From the NCBI RefSeq assembly GCF_048820895.1, contig NZ_JBMERQ010000002.1, positions 310,001 to 374,000 of the forward strand: a stretch of DNA of 64,000 nt. The letters are read 5' to 3'. Under the pieces are notes generated by a model. The model was given only the letters and a program-made list of their open reading frames with translations. It was not told where the DNA came from and searched no databases. Positions 1 to 8,589 of the stretch are shown here, one piece after another; the stretch's first letter is position 1; each line of letters opens with the position of its first letter. Source of the DNA: Cribrihabitans_A neustonicus (GTDB lineage Bacteria > Pseudomonadota > Alphaproteobacteria > Rhodobacterales > Rhodobacteraceae). Both the position numbers and the translations under genes were made by a program.

Positions 1-762
1 ATCATCCTGTTCGACCAGCGCGGTTGCGGCCGGTCGCGCCCGCACGCCTCCTGCGAGGACAACACCACCTGGCACCTGGTCGCGGATATGGAATTGATTC
101 GCCGCCAGCTGGGGATCGAGGACTGGATCGTCTTTGGCGGCAGCTGGGGGGCGACGCTGTCGCTGGTTTATGCCCAGTCGCACCCGGACCGGGTGCGGCG
201 GATCGTGCTGCGCGGCGTGTTTCTGATGACGAAGGGTGAGCTCGACTGGTTCTACGGCGGCGGGGCAGGCAAGTTCTGGCCGGAAACCTGGGCCCGCTTC
301 ACGTCGCTGATCCCGGACGCGGAGCGCGGCGACATGATCGGCGCCTATCACAAGCGCTTGTTTTCCGGCAATCTCGAAGAAGAGGTGCGCTACGGCCGCG
401 CCTGGTCTGCCTGGGAGAATGCGCTGGCCTCGGTCAATTCGAACGGGCACGGCGGCGAGAGCCCCGGCGACTATGCCCGCGCCTTTGCCCGGCTGGAGAA
501 TCATTACTTTATCAACGGCGGCTTCCTCGATTACGACGGGCAGATTCTTGCCAATTTGGACCGGATCTCGCACATTCCGGGGGTGATCGTTCAGGGCCGC
601 TATGACATGATTTGCCCGCCTGCCTCGGCTTGGCGGCTGAGTGATCTGTGGCCGAAGAGCGAGTTGCGCATGGTGCGCGATGCAGGCCACGCGCTCTCGG
701 AGCCCGGCATCAGCGCCGAGCTGGTGCGGGCGATGGACCGGATCGCAGGGGAGTTTCTCTGA
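1..762 (+). CDS. pip: proline iminopeptidase, 5' end cut by window edge
   Basis: Alpha/beta-hydrolase of the prolyl aminopeptidase family (peptidase S33), which removes N-terminal proline from peptides in the cytoplasm. The frame is open from base 1 and reads FDQRGCGRS at codons 5-13, the usual oxyanion-region motif. The nucleophile Ser is in GGSWGATLSL (window codon 48), the acidic residue is probably in VQGRYDMICP and the His is in RDAGHALSEPG near the C-terminus. The family is normally about 310-330 residues, so roughly 70 N-terminal residues lie left of the window. The stop overlaps the start of the next gene (ATGA), so the two are probably co-translated. Confidence 0.88.
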   Translation: MILFDQRGCGRSRPHASCEDNTTWHLVADMELIRRQLGIEDWIVFGGSWGATLSLVYAQSHPDRVRRIVLRGVFLMTKGELDWFYGGGAGKFWPETWARFTSLIPDAERGDMIGAYHKRLFSGNLEEEVRYGRAWSAWENALASVNSNGHGGESPGDYARAFARLENHYFINGGFLDYDGQILANLDRISHIPGVIVQGRYDMICPPASAWRLSDLWPKSELRMVRDAGHALSEPGISAELVRAMDRIAGEFL

Positions 763-1607
763 TGCCGCGTATCGACCGCCGCGCGCTGTTCACATCGGGT
801 GCTGCTGCTGCCCTGCTGGCCGCCGCCGGCGGGCCGGTAGGCGCAGGTGCGCGTGCGGGCGGCGTGCTGCGCCTGGCGGTCCCGCGGGAAGGCAATATGT
901 TGGAGCAGGCCGCCCGCGGCGCCCTGCATGCGACTCTCACTGAAGTGGCGCCGGACGGGGTGCTTCGCGGCGATCTGGCGCGGGGCTGGCAGTCCGACGC
1001 GGACGGCGCACGCTGGACCTTCGATCTGCGCCCCGATGCGCACTTCCACGATGGCCGCGCCCTGACTGCCGGGGACGCGGCGCTTTCGCTGCTGTCGCTG
1101 GGTGTACCCGGCGCAGACCTGCGCACGGCCGAAGCGCTGGGCCCGCACCGTCTGGCGGTGGAGCTTTCTGCACCCAACCCGCAATTGCCCTACCTGCTGG
1201 CCGCGCCCGGCCTTTATGTCGCGCCCGGGGGCGCGGTGGAGGTGCTGCTGGGCAGCACGGTCGGCGTCGGCTGCTACAGGGTGGAGCGCGCGCAGGAGGG
1301 CCGCCATTTCCGCGCCGCGCGGGCGGAGGGCCATTACAAGTCCGGCAGCGCCGGCTGGGTGGACGCGGTGGAGATCATCGTGATTCCCGACGCCAGTGTA
1401 CGGGCCGAAGCGCTGCGCGACGGCTATGTCGATATTGCTGCTTTGCCGGAGCCGCGCGGCCTCTTGAAGCGCGGCCGCTTCCACTACCACCCCTCGGCGG
1501 GCGAGATGGCGCTCGCCGCGCGCCAGGACGTTGGCATTCCGCGCAAAATCGGCCGCCGGGCGCCGCTCGATGATTTCCGCATCGCCGAACGCTGGTGGCG
1601 CATCTGA
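762..1607 (+). CDS. short Tat-type ABC transporter solute-binding protein (family 5-like)
   Basis: A 281-residue exported protein. The N-terminus (RIDRRALFTSGAAAALLAAA) has a twin-arginine followed by a hydrophobic stretch and small residues, a plausible Tat signal. The next part resembles the first lobe of peptide/nickel-binding proteins (SBP family 5): residues about 60-100 read like the LARGW...DGARWTFDLRPDAHFHDGRAL segment seen in DppA/OppA proteins. These are normally about 500 residues, and this one stops at about 280, so much of the second lobe is missing or replaced. The ATG overlaps the pip stop by ATGA. No permease or ATPase gene is adjacent. It may be a compact binding protein or a degraded remnant; the frame itself is intact. 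Confidence 0.6.
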   Translation: MPRIDRRALFTSGAAAALLAAAGGPVGAGARAGGVLRLAVPREGNMLEQAARGALHATLTEVAPDGVLRGDLARGWQSDADGARWTFDLRPDAHFHDGRALTAGDAALSLLSLGVPGADLRTAEALGPHRLAVELSAPNPQLPYLLAAPGLYVAPGGAVEVLLGSTVGVGCYRVERAQEGRHFRAARAEGHYKSGSAGWVDAVEIIVIPDASVRAEALRDGYVDIAALPEPRGLLKRGRFHYHPSAGEMALAARQDVGIPRKIGRRAPLDDFRIAERWWRI

Positions 1608-1660
1608 GGCAGTCGGCCGCGCTCGCCGATGTGCGGGCAGGGCACCTCCGCAACTCAAGC

Positions 1661-1689
1661 CTTGCAGTTTAGCCGGATCCGCCCTATAT
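1661..1689 (+). promoter_or_regulatory. RpoH-like promoter of the rimP-nusA-infB operon
   Basis: CTTGCAG at 1661-1667, a 14-base spacer and CCCTATAT at 1682-1689. This resembles heat-shock sigma (sigma-32) promoters (CTTGAAA / CCCCATnT) and the alphaproteobacterial CTTG...CYTATnT form. Read as sigma-70 it is TTGCAG, 17 bases, TATATG. The predicted transcription start near 1697 leaves a leader of about 115 bases before rimP. The dnaK promoter in this window has the same elements and spacing. Confidence 0.45.
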
Positions 1690-1710
1690 GCCTTGCACAA
1701 CAGCGGCGCG

Positions 1711-1727
1711 TTGAACCCCTGGTTCAA
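1711..1727 (+). promoter_or_regulatory. hairpin in the rimP leader
   Basis: TTGAACC (1711-1717) and GGTTCAA (1721-1727) form a perfect 7-bp stem with a 3-base loop, between the predicted transcription start and the leader terminator. It could nucleate an alternative fold of the leader, but no competing pairing with the terminator arms was found by eye. Confidence 0.35.
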
Positions 1728-1747
1728 GGCTCCACCGGGAATGATCA

Positions 1748-1770
1748 ACGGGCCGCGCGCCCGTTTTTTT
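1748..1770 (+). terminator. intrinsic terminator in the rimP leader
   Basis: ACGGGC (1748-1753) pairs perfectly with GCCCGT (1759-1764) around a 5-base loop and runs into seven T (1764-1770). It lies 43 bases before the rimP ATG and downstream of the putative promoter. It is therefore either a premature terminator (attenuator) for the operon or a terminator for transcripts arriving from the upstream gene, whose stop is 140 bases away. Confidence 0.55.
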
Positions 1771-1812
1771 GTGCCCGCAGGCGGAGCCCTGCCCGCCCGA
1801 ATTGGAGGTCAG

Positions 1813-2403
1813 ATGACCAACGACCTTATTGCCAAAGCCGCCATCGACCGGCGCCTGGCCGAGATCGTCGCCCCGGTGATCGAGGATCTGGGCTATGAGC
1901 TGGTCCGCATCCGGCTGATGTCCGGCAAGGCGACCACCCTGCAGATCATGGCTGACAAGCCCGACGGCGGCATTGAAGTGGATGACTGCGCCGCCATCTC
2001 CAACGCGGTGAGCGCGGTGCTGGACGTCGAGGATCCGATCCTGGACGCCTACAGCCTGGAGGTGTCGAGCCCCGGCATCGACCGCCCGCTCACCCGCCTG
2101 AAGGACTTCGAGATGTTCGAGGGCTACGAGGCCAAGCTGGAGACCGCCGAACTGGTCGGCGGCCGCCGCCGCTTCAAGGGCGAACTGGCGGGCACCGAGG
2201 GCGACGAGGTGCTGATTAACATTGAGGATCAGGGCGAGACCGTGACCATCGGCCTGAAGTTTGACTGGCTGAGCGACGCCAAGCTGGTGCTCACCGACGG
2301 CCTGATCCAGGAAATGCTGCGCCAGCGCAAGGCGGCCGGCACGCTGAACGAAGACGCATTTGACCAAATCGAGACCGAAGAGTCCGAACAGGAGAAGAAC
2401 TAA
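1813..2403 (+). CDS. rimP: ribosome maturation factor RimP
   Basis: RimP (DUF150/YhbC family), 196 residues, acts in the cytoplasm in late maturation of the 30S ribosomal subunit. The sequence has the family layout: an N-terminal alpha/beta domain (residues 1-90) ending in the conserved LEVSSPGIDRPL motif (about 89-100), then an SH3-like C-terminal barrel, with an acidic tail rich in E. The ATG at 1813 follows a good GGAG site (ATTGGAGGTCAG). The stop shares a base with the nusA start (TAATG). It is first in rimP-nusA-ylxR-infB, the standard bacterial order, so expression should follow the leader described upstream. Confidence 0.96.
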   Translation: MTNDLIAKAAIDRRLAEIVAPVIEDLGYELVRIRLMSGKATTLQIMADKPDGGIEVDDCAAISNAVSAVLDVEDPILDAYSLEVSSPGIDRPLTRLKDFEMFEGYEAKLETAELVGGRRRFKGELAGTEGDEVLINIEDQGETVTIGLKFDWLSDAKLVLTDGLIQEMLRQRKAAGTLNEDAFDQIETEESEQEKN

Positions 2404-4022
2404 TGGCGATCACCTCTGCTAACCAGCTGGAGCTTTTGCAAACCGCCGAGGCCGTTGCGCGGGAAAAGATGATCGACCCGGGACTGGTCATCGAGGCGAT
2501 GGAAGAGAGCCTCGCCCGTGCCGCCAAGAGCCGCTACGGCGCCGAAATGGACATCCGCGTCTCCATCGACCGGAAGACCGGCCGCGCCACCTTTACCCGC
2601 GTGCGCACCGTGGTCGCCGATGACGAGCTGGAGAACTATCAGGCGGAGATGACCGTCGAACAGGCGCGCCAGTACATGTCCGAACCGGAAGTGGGCGACA
2701 CCTACGTCGAGGAAGTGCCCCCGGTCGAGATGGGCCGCATCGCCGCCCAGTCGGCCAAGCAGGTGATCCTGCAGAAGGTGCGCGAAGCCGAGCGCGACCG
2801 CCAGTACGAAGAGTTCAAGGACCGCGCCGGCACCATCATCAACGGCCTGGTCAAGCGCGAGGAATACGGCAACGTCATCGTCGACGTGGGTGCCGGCGAA
2901 GCGATCCTGCGCCGCAACGAGAAGATCGGCCGCGAAAGCTACCGCCCGAACGACCGCGTGCGCTGCTACATCAAGGACGTCCGCCGCGAGCCGCGCGGCC
3001 CGCAGATCTTCCTGTCGCGCACCGCGCCCGAGTTCATGGCCGAGCTGTTCAAGATGGAAGTGCCGGAAATCTATGACGGCATTATCGAGATCAAGGCGGT
3101 GGCCCGCGACCCCGGCTCGCGCGCGAAAATCGCCGTGGTCTCCTATGACGGCTCGATCGACCCGGTCGGCGCCTGTGTGGGTATGCGCGGCTCCCGCGTG
3201 CAGGCCGTGGTGAACGAGCTGCAGGGCGAGAAGATCGACATCATCCCGTGGAACGAGGATCAGCCGACCTTCCTGGTGAACGCGCTGCAGCCCGCTGAGG
3301 TGACCAAAGTGGTGCTGGACGAGGAAGCCGGCAAGATCGAAGTTGTGGTGCCGGAAGAGCAGTTGTCCCTCGCCATCGGCCGCCGCGGCCAGAACGTGCG
3401 GCTGGCGTCGCAGCTTACCGGTCTCGATATCGACATCATGACCGAGGAAGAAGAATCCGCCCGCCGCCAGAAGGAATTCGAGGCACGCACAAAATTGTTC
3501 ATGGAGACTCTTGATCTGGACGAGTTCTTTGCCCAGCTTCTGGTGTCTGAAGGGTTTACCAACCTGGAAGAGGTCGCCTATGTCGAGCTCGACGAGCTGC
3601 TGGTGATCGACGGCGTGGACGAAGGCACTGCCGAAGAGCTGCAGGCCCGCGCCCGCGACTACCTGGAAGCCCAGGCCAAGGCGGCGCTGGATGCCGCCCG
3701 CGAACTCGGCGCTGAGGACAGTCTGATCGGGTTTGACGGGCTGACCCCGCAGATGGTCGAGGCCCTGGCCAAGGATGGCGTGAAATCGCTGGAAGATTTC
3801 GCCACCTGCGCCGACTGGGAGCTGGCCGGCGGCTGGACCACCGATGGCGGTGAGCGCGTCAAGGACGACGGTATCCTGGAACCCTTCGGCGTCTCGCTGG
3901 AGGAAGCCCAGGACATGGTTATGACCGCGCGGATTTCGCTGGGCTGGGTCGATCCGGCCGAGCTTGAGCAGGAAGAGGCCGAAGGTGAGGCGGAAGAGGG
4001 CGGCGCGGAAAGCGAAGCCTGA
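2403..4022 (+). CDS. nusA: transcription termination/antitermination factor NusA
   Basis: NusA, 539 residues, binds RNA polymerase and modulates pausing, termination and antitermination. Visible domains: N-terminal RNA-polymerase-binding domain (residues 1-130), S1 domain (about 135-200, with NGLVKREEYGNVIVDVG), KH1 with the GMRGSRVQ loop near residue 260 and KH2 with the GRRGQN loop near 325. The helix-hairpin-helix acidic-repeat C-terminal region ends in a highly acidic tail. The start is coupled to the rimP stop. Length and domains are those of a typical alphaproteobacterial NusA. Confidence 0.98.
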   Translation: MAITSANQLELLQTAEAVAREKMIDPGLVIEAMEESLARAAKSRYGAEMDIRVSIDRKTGRATFTRVRTVVADDELENYQAEMTVEQARQYMSEPEVGDTYVEEVPPVEMGRIAAQSAKQVILQKVREAERDRQYEEFKDRAGTIINGLVKREEYGNVIVDVGAGEAILRRNEKIGRESYRPNDRVRCYIKDVRREPRGPQIFLSRTAPEFMAELFKMEVPEIYDGIIEIKAVARDPGSRAKIAVVSYDGSIDPVGACVGMRGSRVQAVVNELQGEKIDIIPWNEDQPTFLVNALQPAEVTKVVLDEEAGKIEVVVPEEQLSLAIGRRGQNVRLASQLTGLDIDIMTEEEESARRQKEFEARTKLFMETLDLDEFFAQLLVSEGFTNLEEVAYVELDELLVIDGVDEGTAEELQARARDYLEAQAKAALDAARELGAEDSLIGFDGLTPQMVEALAKDGVKSLEDFATCADWELAGGWTTDGGERVKDDGILEPFGVSLEEAQDMVMTARISLGWVDPAELEQEEAEGEAEEGGAESEA

Positions 4023-4046
4023 AGCCACTAGAGGCAGGAGAGCGCG

Positions 4047-4667
4047 ATGACACGCGGCGGCGCAATCAAAGACCGGTCCGAAGGCAGCGAGCGTAAATGC
4101 ATCGCCACCGGCGAGACCGAGCCCAAGCAGGGCCTCATCCGTTTCGTGATGGGGCCTGACGGCAGCGTCGTGCCTGATGTGCGCGGCAAGCTGCCCGGCC
4201 GTGGCGTTTATGTCGCGGCGAGCCGCGCCGCGCTGGAAGCCGCAGTGAAAAAGAAGGCCTTTGCCCGCGGCTTCAAGGCGCAGGTCTCGGTGCCTGAGAA
4301 CCTCCCTGAAGAGGTCGAGCGCCAGGTCGTGCGCCGCATCGTGGAGCTGATCAGCCTCGCCCGGAAATCGGGCGATGCGGTGGCCGGTTTCGAAAAAGTG
4401 AAGGACTGGCTGGGCAAGGAGGAGGCGCGGGTCCTGATCCAGGCCTCCGACGGCTCCGGGCGCGGCAAGTCGAAGCTGAGCACGCCCTACAAGGGCAAAT
4501 TCATCGGCTGCCTCACGGCGGACGAGCTGGGAATGGCATTTGGACGGCAAACTGTGATACATGCCGCCCTCGCCTCTGGCGGACTCAGCAAACGTGTTGT
4601 AGATGAGGCGCAACGACTGCAAGGTTTGCGCGAAATGGTGGGCGGCAAGGGCCGCACGGAAGGATAA
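4047..4667 (+). CDS. YlxR-family RNA-binding protein with L7Ae-like C-terminal domain
   Basis: A 206-residue protein between nusA and infB, the usual place for ylxR. Residues about 14-55 carry the YlxR (DUF448) signature: ERKCIATGE followed by LIRFV and LPGRGVYV. The C-terminal half (about 100-200, with ISLARKSGDAVAGFEKV) resembles the L7Ae/L30e RNA-binding fold. In alphaproteobacteria the two domains are commonly fused. The exact function is not settled; a nucleic-acid-binding role tied to ribosomes or transcription is likely. The ATG at 4047 follows AGGAGAGCG and lies 24 bases after nusA. Annotators often call it RNA-binding protein or DUF448 protein. Confidence 0.88.
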   Translation: MTRGGAIKDRSEGSERKCIATGETEPKQGLIRFVMGPDGSVVPDVRGKLPGRGVYVAASRAALEAAVKKKAFARGFKAQVSVPENLPEEVERQVVRRIVELISLARKSGDAVAGFEKVKDWLGKEEARVLIQASDGSGRGKSKLSTPYKGKFIGCLTADELGMAFGRQTVIHAALASGGLSKRVVDEAQRLQGLREMVGGKGRTEG

Positions 4668-4675
4668 GTAGCTTT

Positions 4676-7171
4676 ATGAGCGATAGTGACGGCAAAAAGA
4701 CACTGGGTCTGCGTGGGGGTTCCCGTCCGGGGAACGTGAAACAGAGTTTCAGCCATGGGCGGACCAAGAATGTCGTGGTGGAGACCAAGCGCAAACGCGT
4801 TGTGGTTCCCAAGCCGGGCGCGGCCAAAGGTGGCAGCGGCGCCTCGCCCGCCACGTCCGGAGCGCGCCGGCCTGCCGGCATTAGTGACGCTGAAATGGAG
4901 CGCCGCCTGAAGGCGCTGCAGGCCGCAAAGGCCCGTGAAGCGGAGGAAGCCGCGCAGCGCGAGGCCGAGGAGAAGGCCCGCGCCGAGGAGCGGGAACGCC
5001 GCCGCGCTGAGCAGGAGGCCAAGGAGCGCGAGCAGCGCGAGGCCGAAGAACGCGCGCGCCAGAAGGCCGAGGAAGAAGAGCGCAAACGCGCTCAGGAAGC
5101 CGAGGCCGCGAAACGCGCCGCGGCTGATGCCGAAAAGCAGAAATCCGCCCCAGCCCCCGCCGCCGCCGCCGAGCGCGGCGCCGCCAAGGCAGCGCCTGCC
5201 GCGGCCCCGCGCAAAGCCGACCGCGAGCGCGAAGAGCGCGGCCGCAGCACCAAGGGCCGTGGCGACGGCGGCCGCCGCTCCGGCAAGCTGACCCTGGGTC
5301 AGGCGACCGGCGGCGAAGGCGGCCGGCAGCGGTCGATGGCGGCGATGAAGCGCAAGCAGGAGCGCGCCCGCCAAAAGGCCATGGGCGGCGCGGTCGAGCG
5401 TGAAAAGGTGATTCGCGACGTTCAGCTGCCGGAAGCCATCCTGGTCTCCGAGCTGGCCAACCGCATGGCCGAACGCGTTGCCGATGTGGTGAAGTCGCTG
5501 ATGAACATGGGCATGATGGTCACGCAGAACCAGACCATCGACGCCGACACCGCCGAGCTGATCATCGAGGAGTTCGGGCACAAGGTCACCCGCGTGTCGG
5601 ATGCCGACGTTGAGGACGTGATCAAGGAGGCCGAGGACAAAGAAGAGGATCTGCAGCCGCGTCCGCCGGTGATCACCATCATGGGCCACGTCGACCACGG
5701 CAAGACCTCGCTGCTGGACGCGATCCGCGACGCCCGCGTCGTGGCCGGCGAAGCCGGCGGGATCACCCAGCATATCGGTGCCTATCAGGTCACGACCGAC
5801 AGCGGCGCGGTGCTGAGCTTCCTCGACACTCCCGGCCACGCGGCCTTCACCTCGATGCGCTCCCGCGGCGCCCAGGTGACGGACATCGTGGTGCTGGTGG
5901 TGGCCGCGGATGACGCGGTGATGCCGCAGACTATCGAGGCGATTAACCACGCCAAGGCGGCGAAGGTGCCGATGATCGTGGCGATCAACAAGATCGACAA
6001 GCCGGCCGCAGACCCGAACAAGGTCCGCACCGACCTCTTGCAGCACGAGGTGATCGTGGAAGCCATGTCCGGCGAAGTGCAGGACGTGGAAGTCTCCGCC
6101 GTCACCGGTCAGGGCCTGGACGAACTGCTGGAAGCCATTGCGCTGCAGGCGGAAATCCTGGAGCTGAAGGCGAACCCCAACCGTGCCGCGCAAGGCGCCG
6201 TGATCGAGGCGCAGCTGGACGTCGGCCGCGGCCCCGTGGCTACCGTTCTGGTTCAGAACGGGACCCTGCGCCAGGGCGACATCTTTGTTGTGGGTGAGCA
6301 GTACGGTAAGGTCCGCGCCCTCATCAACGACAAGGGTGAGCGGGTGCAGGAAGCCGGCCCGTCGGTTCCGGTTGAGGTTCTGGGCCTGAACGGCACGCCG
6401 GAAGCCGGTGACGTTCTGAACGTTACCGAAACCGAAGCGCAGGCCCGCGAGATCGCGGAATACCGCGCCCAGGCCGCCAAGGACAAACGTGCTGCCGCCG
6501 GTGCCGCCACCACGCTGGAACAGCTGATGGCCAAGGCCAAGGAAGACGAAAACGTCTCAGAGCTGCCGATCCTGGTGAAGGCCGACGTGCAGGGCTCTGC
6601 GGAGGCCATCGTTCAGGCGATGGAGAAGATCGGCAACGAGGAAGTGCGCGTGCGCGTGCTGCACTCGGGCGTCGGTGCGATCACCGAAACCGATGTGGGC
6701 CTCGCAGAAGCTTCCGGAGCGCCGATCATGGGCTTCAACGTCCGTGCCAATGCCTCGGCCCGCAACACCGCCAACCAGAAGGGCGTGGAAATCCGCTACT
6801 ACTCGGTGATCTACGACCTGGTGGATGACGTGAAGGCGGCGGCGTCGGGCCTCCTGTCGGCCGAGATCCGCGAGAACTTCATCGGCTACGCCGAGATCAA
6901 GGATGTCTTCAAGGTGTCCAATGTCGGCAAGGTTGCTGGCTGTCTGGTGACCGAAGGCGTTGCCCGCCGCTCTGCCGGTGTGCGCCTGCTGCGCGACAAC
7001 GTTGTGATCCACGAAGGCACGCTGAAGACCCTGAAGCGTTTCAAGGACGAGGTCTCCGAAGTGCAGTCCGGCCAGGAATGCGGTATGGCGTTCGAGAACT
7101 ACGACGATATCCGCAAGGGCGATGTGATCGAGATCTTCGAGCGCGAGGAAGTGACCCGCACGCTGGACTGA
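4676..7171 (+). CDS. infB: translation initiation factor IF-2
   Basis: IF-2, 831 residues, the GTPase that brings fMet-tRNA to the 30S subunit and promotes subunit joining. The N-terminal extension contains a long charged, E/R/K/A-rich coiled coil (about 75-160) and a basic G-rich stretch. The IF2_N domain follows near 250-300. The GTPase domain has GHVDHGKTS (P-loop, about 339), DTPGHAAF (about 384) and NKID (about 438). Domains II-IV end at EREEVTRTLD. The ATG at 4676 lies 8 bases after the preceding stop. The long low-complexity N-terminus is normal for the group. A strong terminator follows, closing the operon. Confidence 0.98.
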   Translation: MSDSDGKKTLGLRGGSRPGNVKQSFSHGRTKNVVVETKRKRVVVPKPGAAKGGSGASPATSGARRPAGISDAEMERRLKALQAAKAREAEEAAQREAEEKARAEERERRRAEQEAKEREQREAEERARQKAEEEERKRAQEAEAAKRAAADAEKQKSAPAPAAAAERGAAKAAPAAAPRKADREREERGRSTKGRGDGGRRSGKLTLGQATGGEGGRQRSMAAMKRKQERARQKAMGGAVEREKVIRDVQLPEAILVSELANRMAERVADVVKSLMNMGMMVTQNQTIDADTAELIIEEFGHKVTRVSDADVEDVIKEAEDKEEDLQPRPPVITIMGHVDHGKTSLLDAIRDARVVAGEAGGITQHIGAYQVTTDSGAVLSFLDTPGHAAFTSMRSRGAQVTDIVVLVVAADDAVMPQTIEAINHAKAAKVPMIVAINKIDKPAADPNKVRTDLLQHEVIVEAMSGEVQDVEVSAVTGQGLDELLEAIALQAEILELKANPNRAAQGAVIEAQLDVGRGPVATVLVQNGTLRQGDIFVVGEQYGKVRALINDKGERVQEAGPSVPVEVLGLNGTPEAGDVLNVTETEAQAREIAEYRAQAAKDKRAAAGAATTLEQLMAKAKEDENVSELPILVKADVQGSAEAIVQAMEKIGNEEVRVRVLHSGVGAITETDVGLAEASGAPIMGFNVRANASARNTANQKGVEIRYYSVIYDLVDDVKAAASGLLSAEIRENFIGYAEIKDVFKVSNVGKVAGCLVTEGVARRSAGVRLLRDNVVIHEGTLKTLKRFKDEVSEVQSGQECGMAFENYDDIRKGDVIEIFEREEVTRTLD

Positions 7172-7196
7172 TCCGGTGATTGGCGAAGTTAATAGG

Positions 7197-7224
7197 ACCC
7201 CCGGCCTGCGCCGGGGGTTTTTTT
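7197..7224 (+). terminator. intrinsic terminator of the rimP-nusA-infB operon
   Basis: Perfect 9-bp stem ACCCCCGGC (7197-7205) / GCCGGGGGT (7210-7218) with a CTGC loop, followed by a T tract to 7224. It lies 25 bases after the infB stop. Confidence 0.9.
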
Positions 7225-7305
7225 GTTTGGCGGGATGGGTGCAGTAGAACCGCGTCGGCTTTCGGCGCAGCAGTCAGCAAGGCCGACGAAACTTGGGGCG
7301 GAGGA

Positions 7306-8037
7306 TCAGGGCGCGTCTTCGTCAGCCCCGTCGTCCAGATGGCCGCGTCCTTCCAGCCTGCGGGCGGCAAGCAGGCAGATGATCGCCCACGCCCCGCCTG
7401 CGAGCCAGCCGGCCGCCACATCCGACGGCCAGTGCACACCCATGTAAACCCGGCTTATCCCGACCAGCACGGTCACCAGAACGGCCACCGTCATGATGTA
7501 GACCTTGAGGAACAGTCTTGTCTGCAGCCGGGCAACGAGAGCGCCGAGCGTCAGATATGCCACCGCCGCCATCATCGAATGCCCCGATGGAAAGCTGGCT
7601 GTGTGGACAAGGGACCCATGCGGCACCAGGTCGGGCCGGGGACGGTCGAAGACCTCTTTTGCCACGCTGCTGAGCACGATACCGCCGCCGACTGTCACCA
7701 GGATATAGAGCATCGACATCCAGCGCTGCCGCAGCAGAAAAAAGACCGCCACAACGAAGGTCGTGATCGCAAGCACGACTACCCCGCCCAGTGCGGTCAG
7801 ATCCCGCCCCATTTCCTCCAGCCACCAGGGGCCGATCGGATCCGACAAGTCGCCAGGGGTCCGCAGAAGCAGAAGAATGCTGCTATCGAGGCTGCGGGTG
7901 GAACCTTCGGCAACTTCGTCAATCAGCTCGGCCAGCGTCCAGACTGCTGCAACGGTGACGCTTAGAAGGGCCAGGGTCGTCAACTCGATATGACGCCGGC
8001 TCCAGCGCAGCAAAGCGGATATACGATCATAGTTCAT
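7306..8037 (-). CDS. PAP2-superfamily membrane phosphatase
   Basis: A 243-residue integral membrane protein of the type-2 phosphatidic acid phosphatase family, which dephosphorylates lipid phosphates. The three family motifs are clear: KEVFDRPRP (K-x6-RP), PSGH, and SRVYMGVHWPSD (SR-x5-H-x3-D). Hydrophobic segments lie around these, consistent with about six membrane spans and the active site at the membrane face. The ATG at 8037 begins MNYDRISALLRW; a longer frame continues upstream to 8142 but its extra residues look non-coding (R/P/G-rich), so the shorter start is preferred. The substrate cannot be deduced; undecaprenyl diphosphate or lipid A phosphate are possibilities. It converges on infB. 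Confidence 0.85.
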   Translation of the reverse strand: MNYDRISALLRWSRRHIELTTLALLSVTVAAVWTLAELIDEVAEGSTRSLDSSILLLLRTPGDLSDPIGPWWLEEMGRDLTALGGVVVLAITTFVVAVFFLLRQRWMSMLYILVTVGGGIVLSSVAKEVFDRPRPDLVPHGSLVHTASFPSGHSMMAAVAYLTLGALVARLQTRLFLKVYIMTVAVLVTVLVGISRVYMGVHWPSDVAAGWLAGGAWAIICLLAARRLEGRGHLDDGADEDAP

Positions 8038-8178
8038 ACGGTCTAACGTCAGCCGGACCGGAATGTTCCGCAGCTGCGCCTTGGGTACGGAACTGGCTCC
8101 TGGCCTGCAAGTTCCGGCCCCGCCGCCGCATCGGTCCGCCACAGACTGCGCACTCGATTTCCGGGGGCAACGCGTGCG

Positions 8179-8589
8179 CTACAGCCAATCGCGCAGGATC
8201 GGGATCAGTGGGATGTCGGCAGGCGGCATCGGGTAGTCGCGCAGGTCCTGAGGCTTGGCCCACTTCAGGACCTGGCCTTCCTTGCCATGGGGGATGCCCT
8301 CCCACTTTCGGCAGGCGAATAGCGGCATCAGCAGGTGGAAGCCTTCGTAGCTGTGGCTGGCAAAGGTCAGCGGAGCAAGGCATGACGCCCAAGTGCCGAT
8401 GCCCAGCTCCTCGTGCAGCTCGCGGATCAGCGCCGACTCGGGCGTCTCGCCCGGCTCAACCTTGCCGCCGGGGAACTCCCAGAGCCCGGCCATGGACTTT
8501 CCCTCCGGGCGCTGCGCGAGCAGCACCCGGCCGTCAGTGTCGATCAGCGCGACGGCGGAAACCAGTACTGTCTTCACCGGACCGCTCAC
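8179..8589 (-). CDS. mutT: Nudix hydrolase MutT (8-oxo-dGTP diphosphatase)
   Basis: MutT-type Nudix hydrolase, 136 residues, that removes oxidised dGTP from the nucleotide pool. The Nudix box is complete: GGKVEPGETPESALIRELHEELGI (given here in two parts, GGKVEPGETPESA and LIRELHEELGI), matching Gx5Ex7REUXEEXGU. The front part VLVSAVALIDTDGRVLLAQRP is typical of MutT. The best start is GTG at 8589, which forms a GTGA overlap with the argJ stop, so argJ and mutT are translationally coupled. It is third in the leftward foldase-argJ-mutT transcript. Confidence 0.92.
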   Translation of the reverse strand: MSGPVKTVLVSAVALIDTDGRVLLAQRPEGKSMAGLWEFPGGKVEPGETPESALIRELHEELGIGTWASCLAPLTFASHSYEGFHLLMPLFACRKWEGIPHGKEGQVLKWAKPQDLRDYPMPPADIPLIPILRDWL

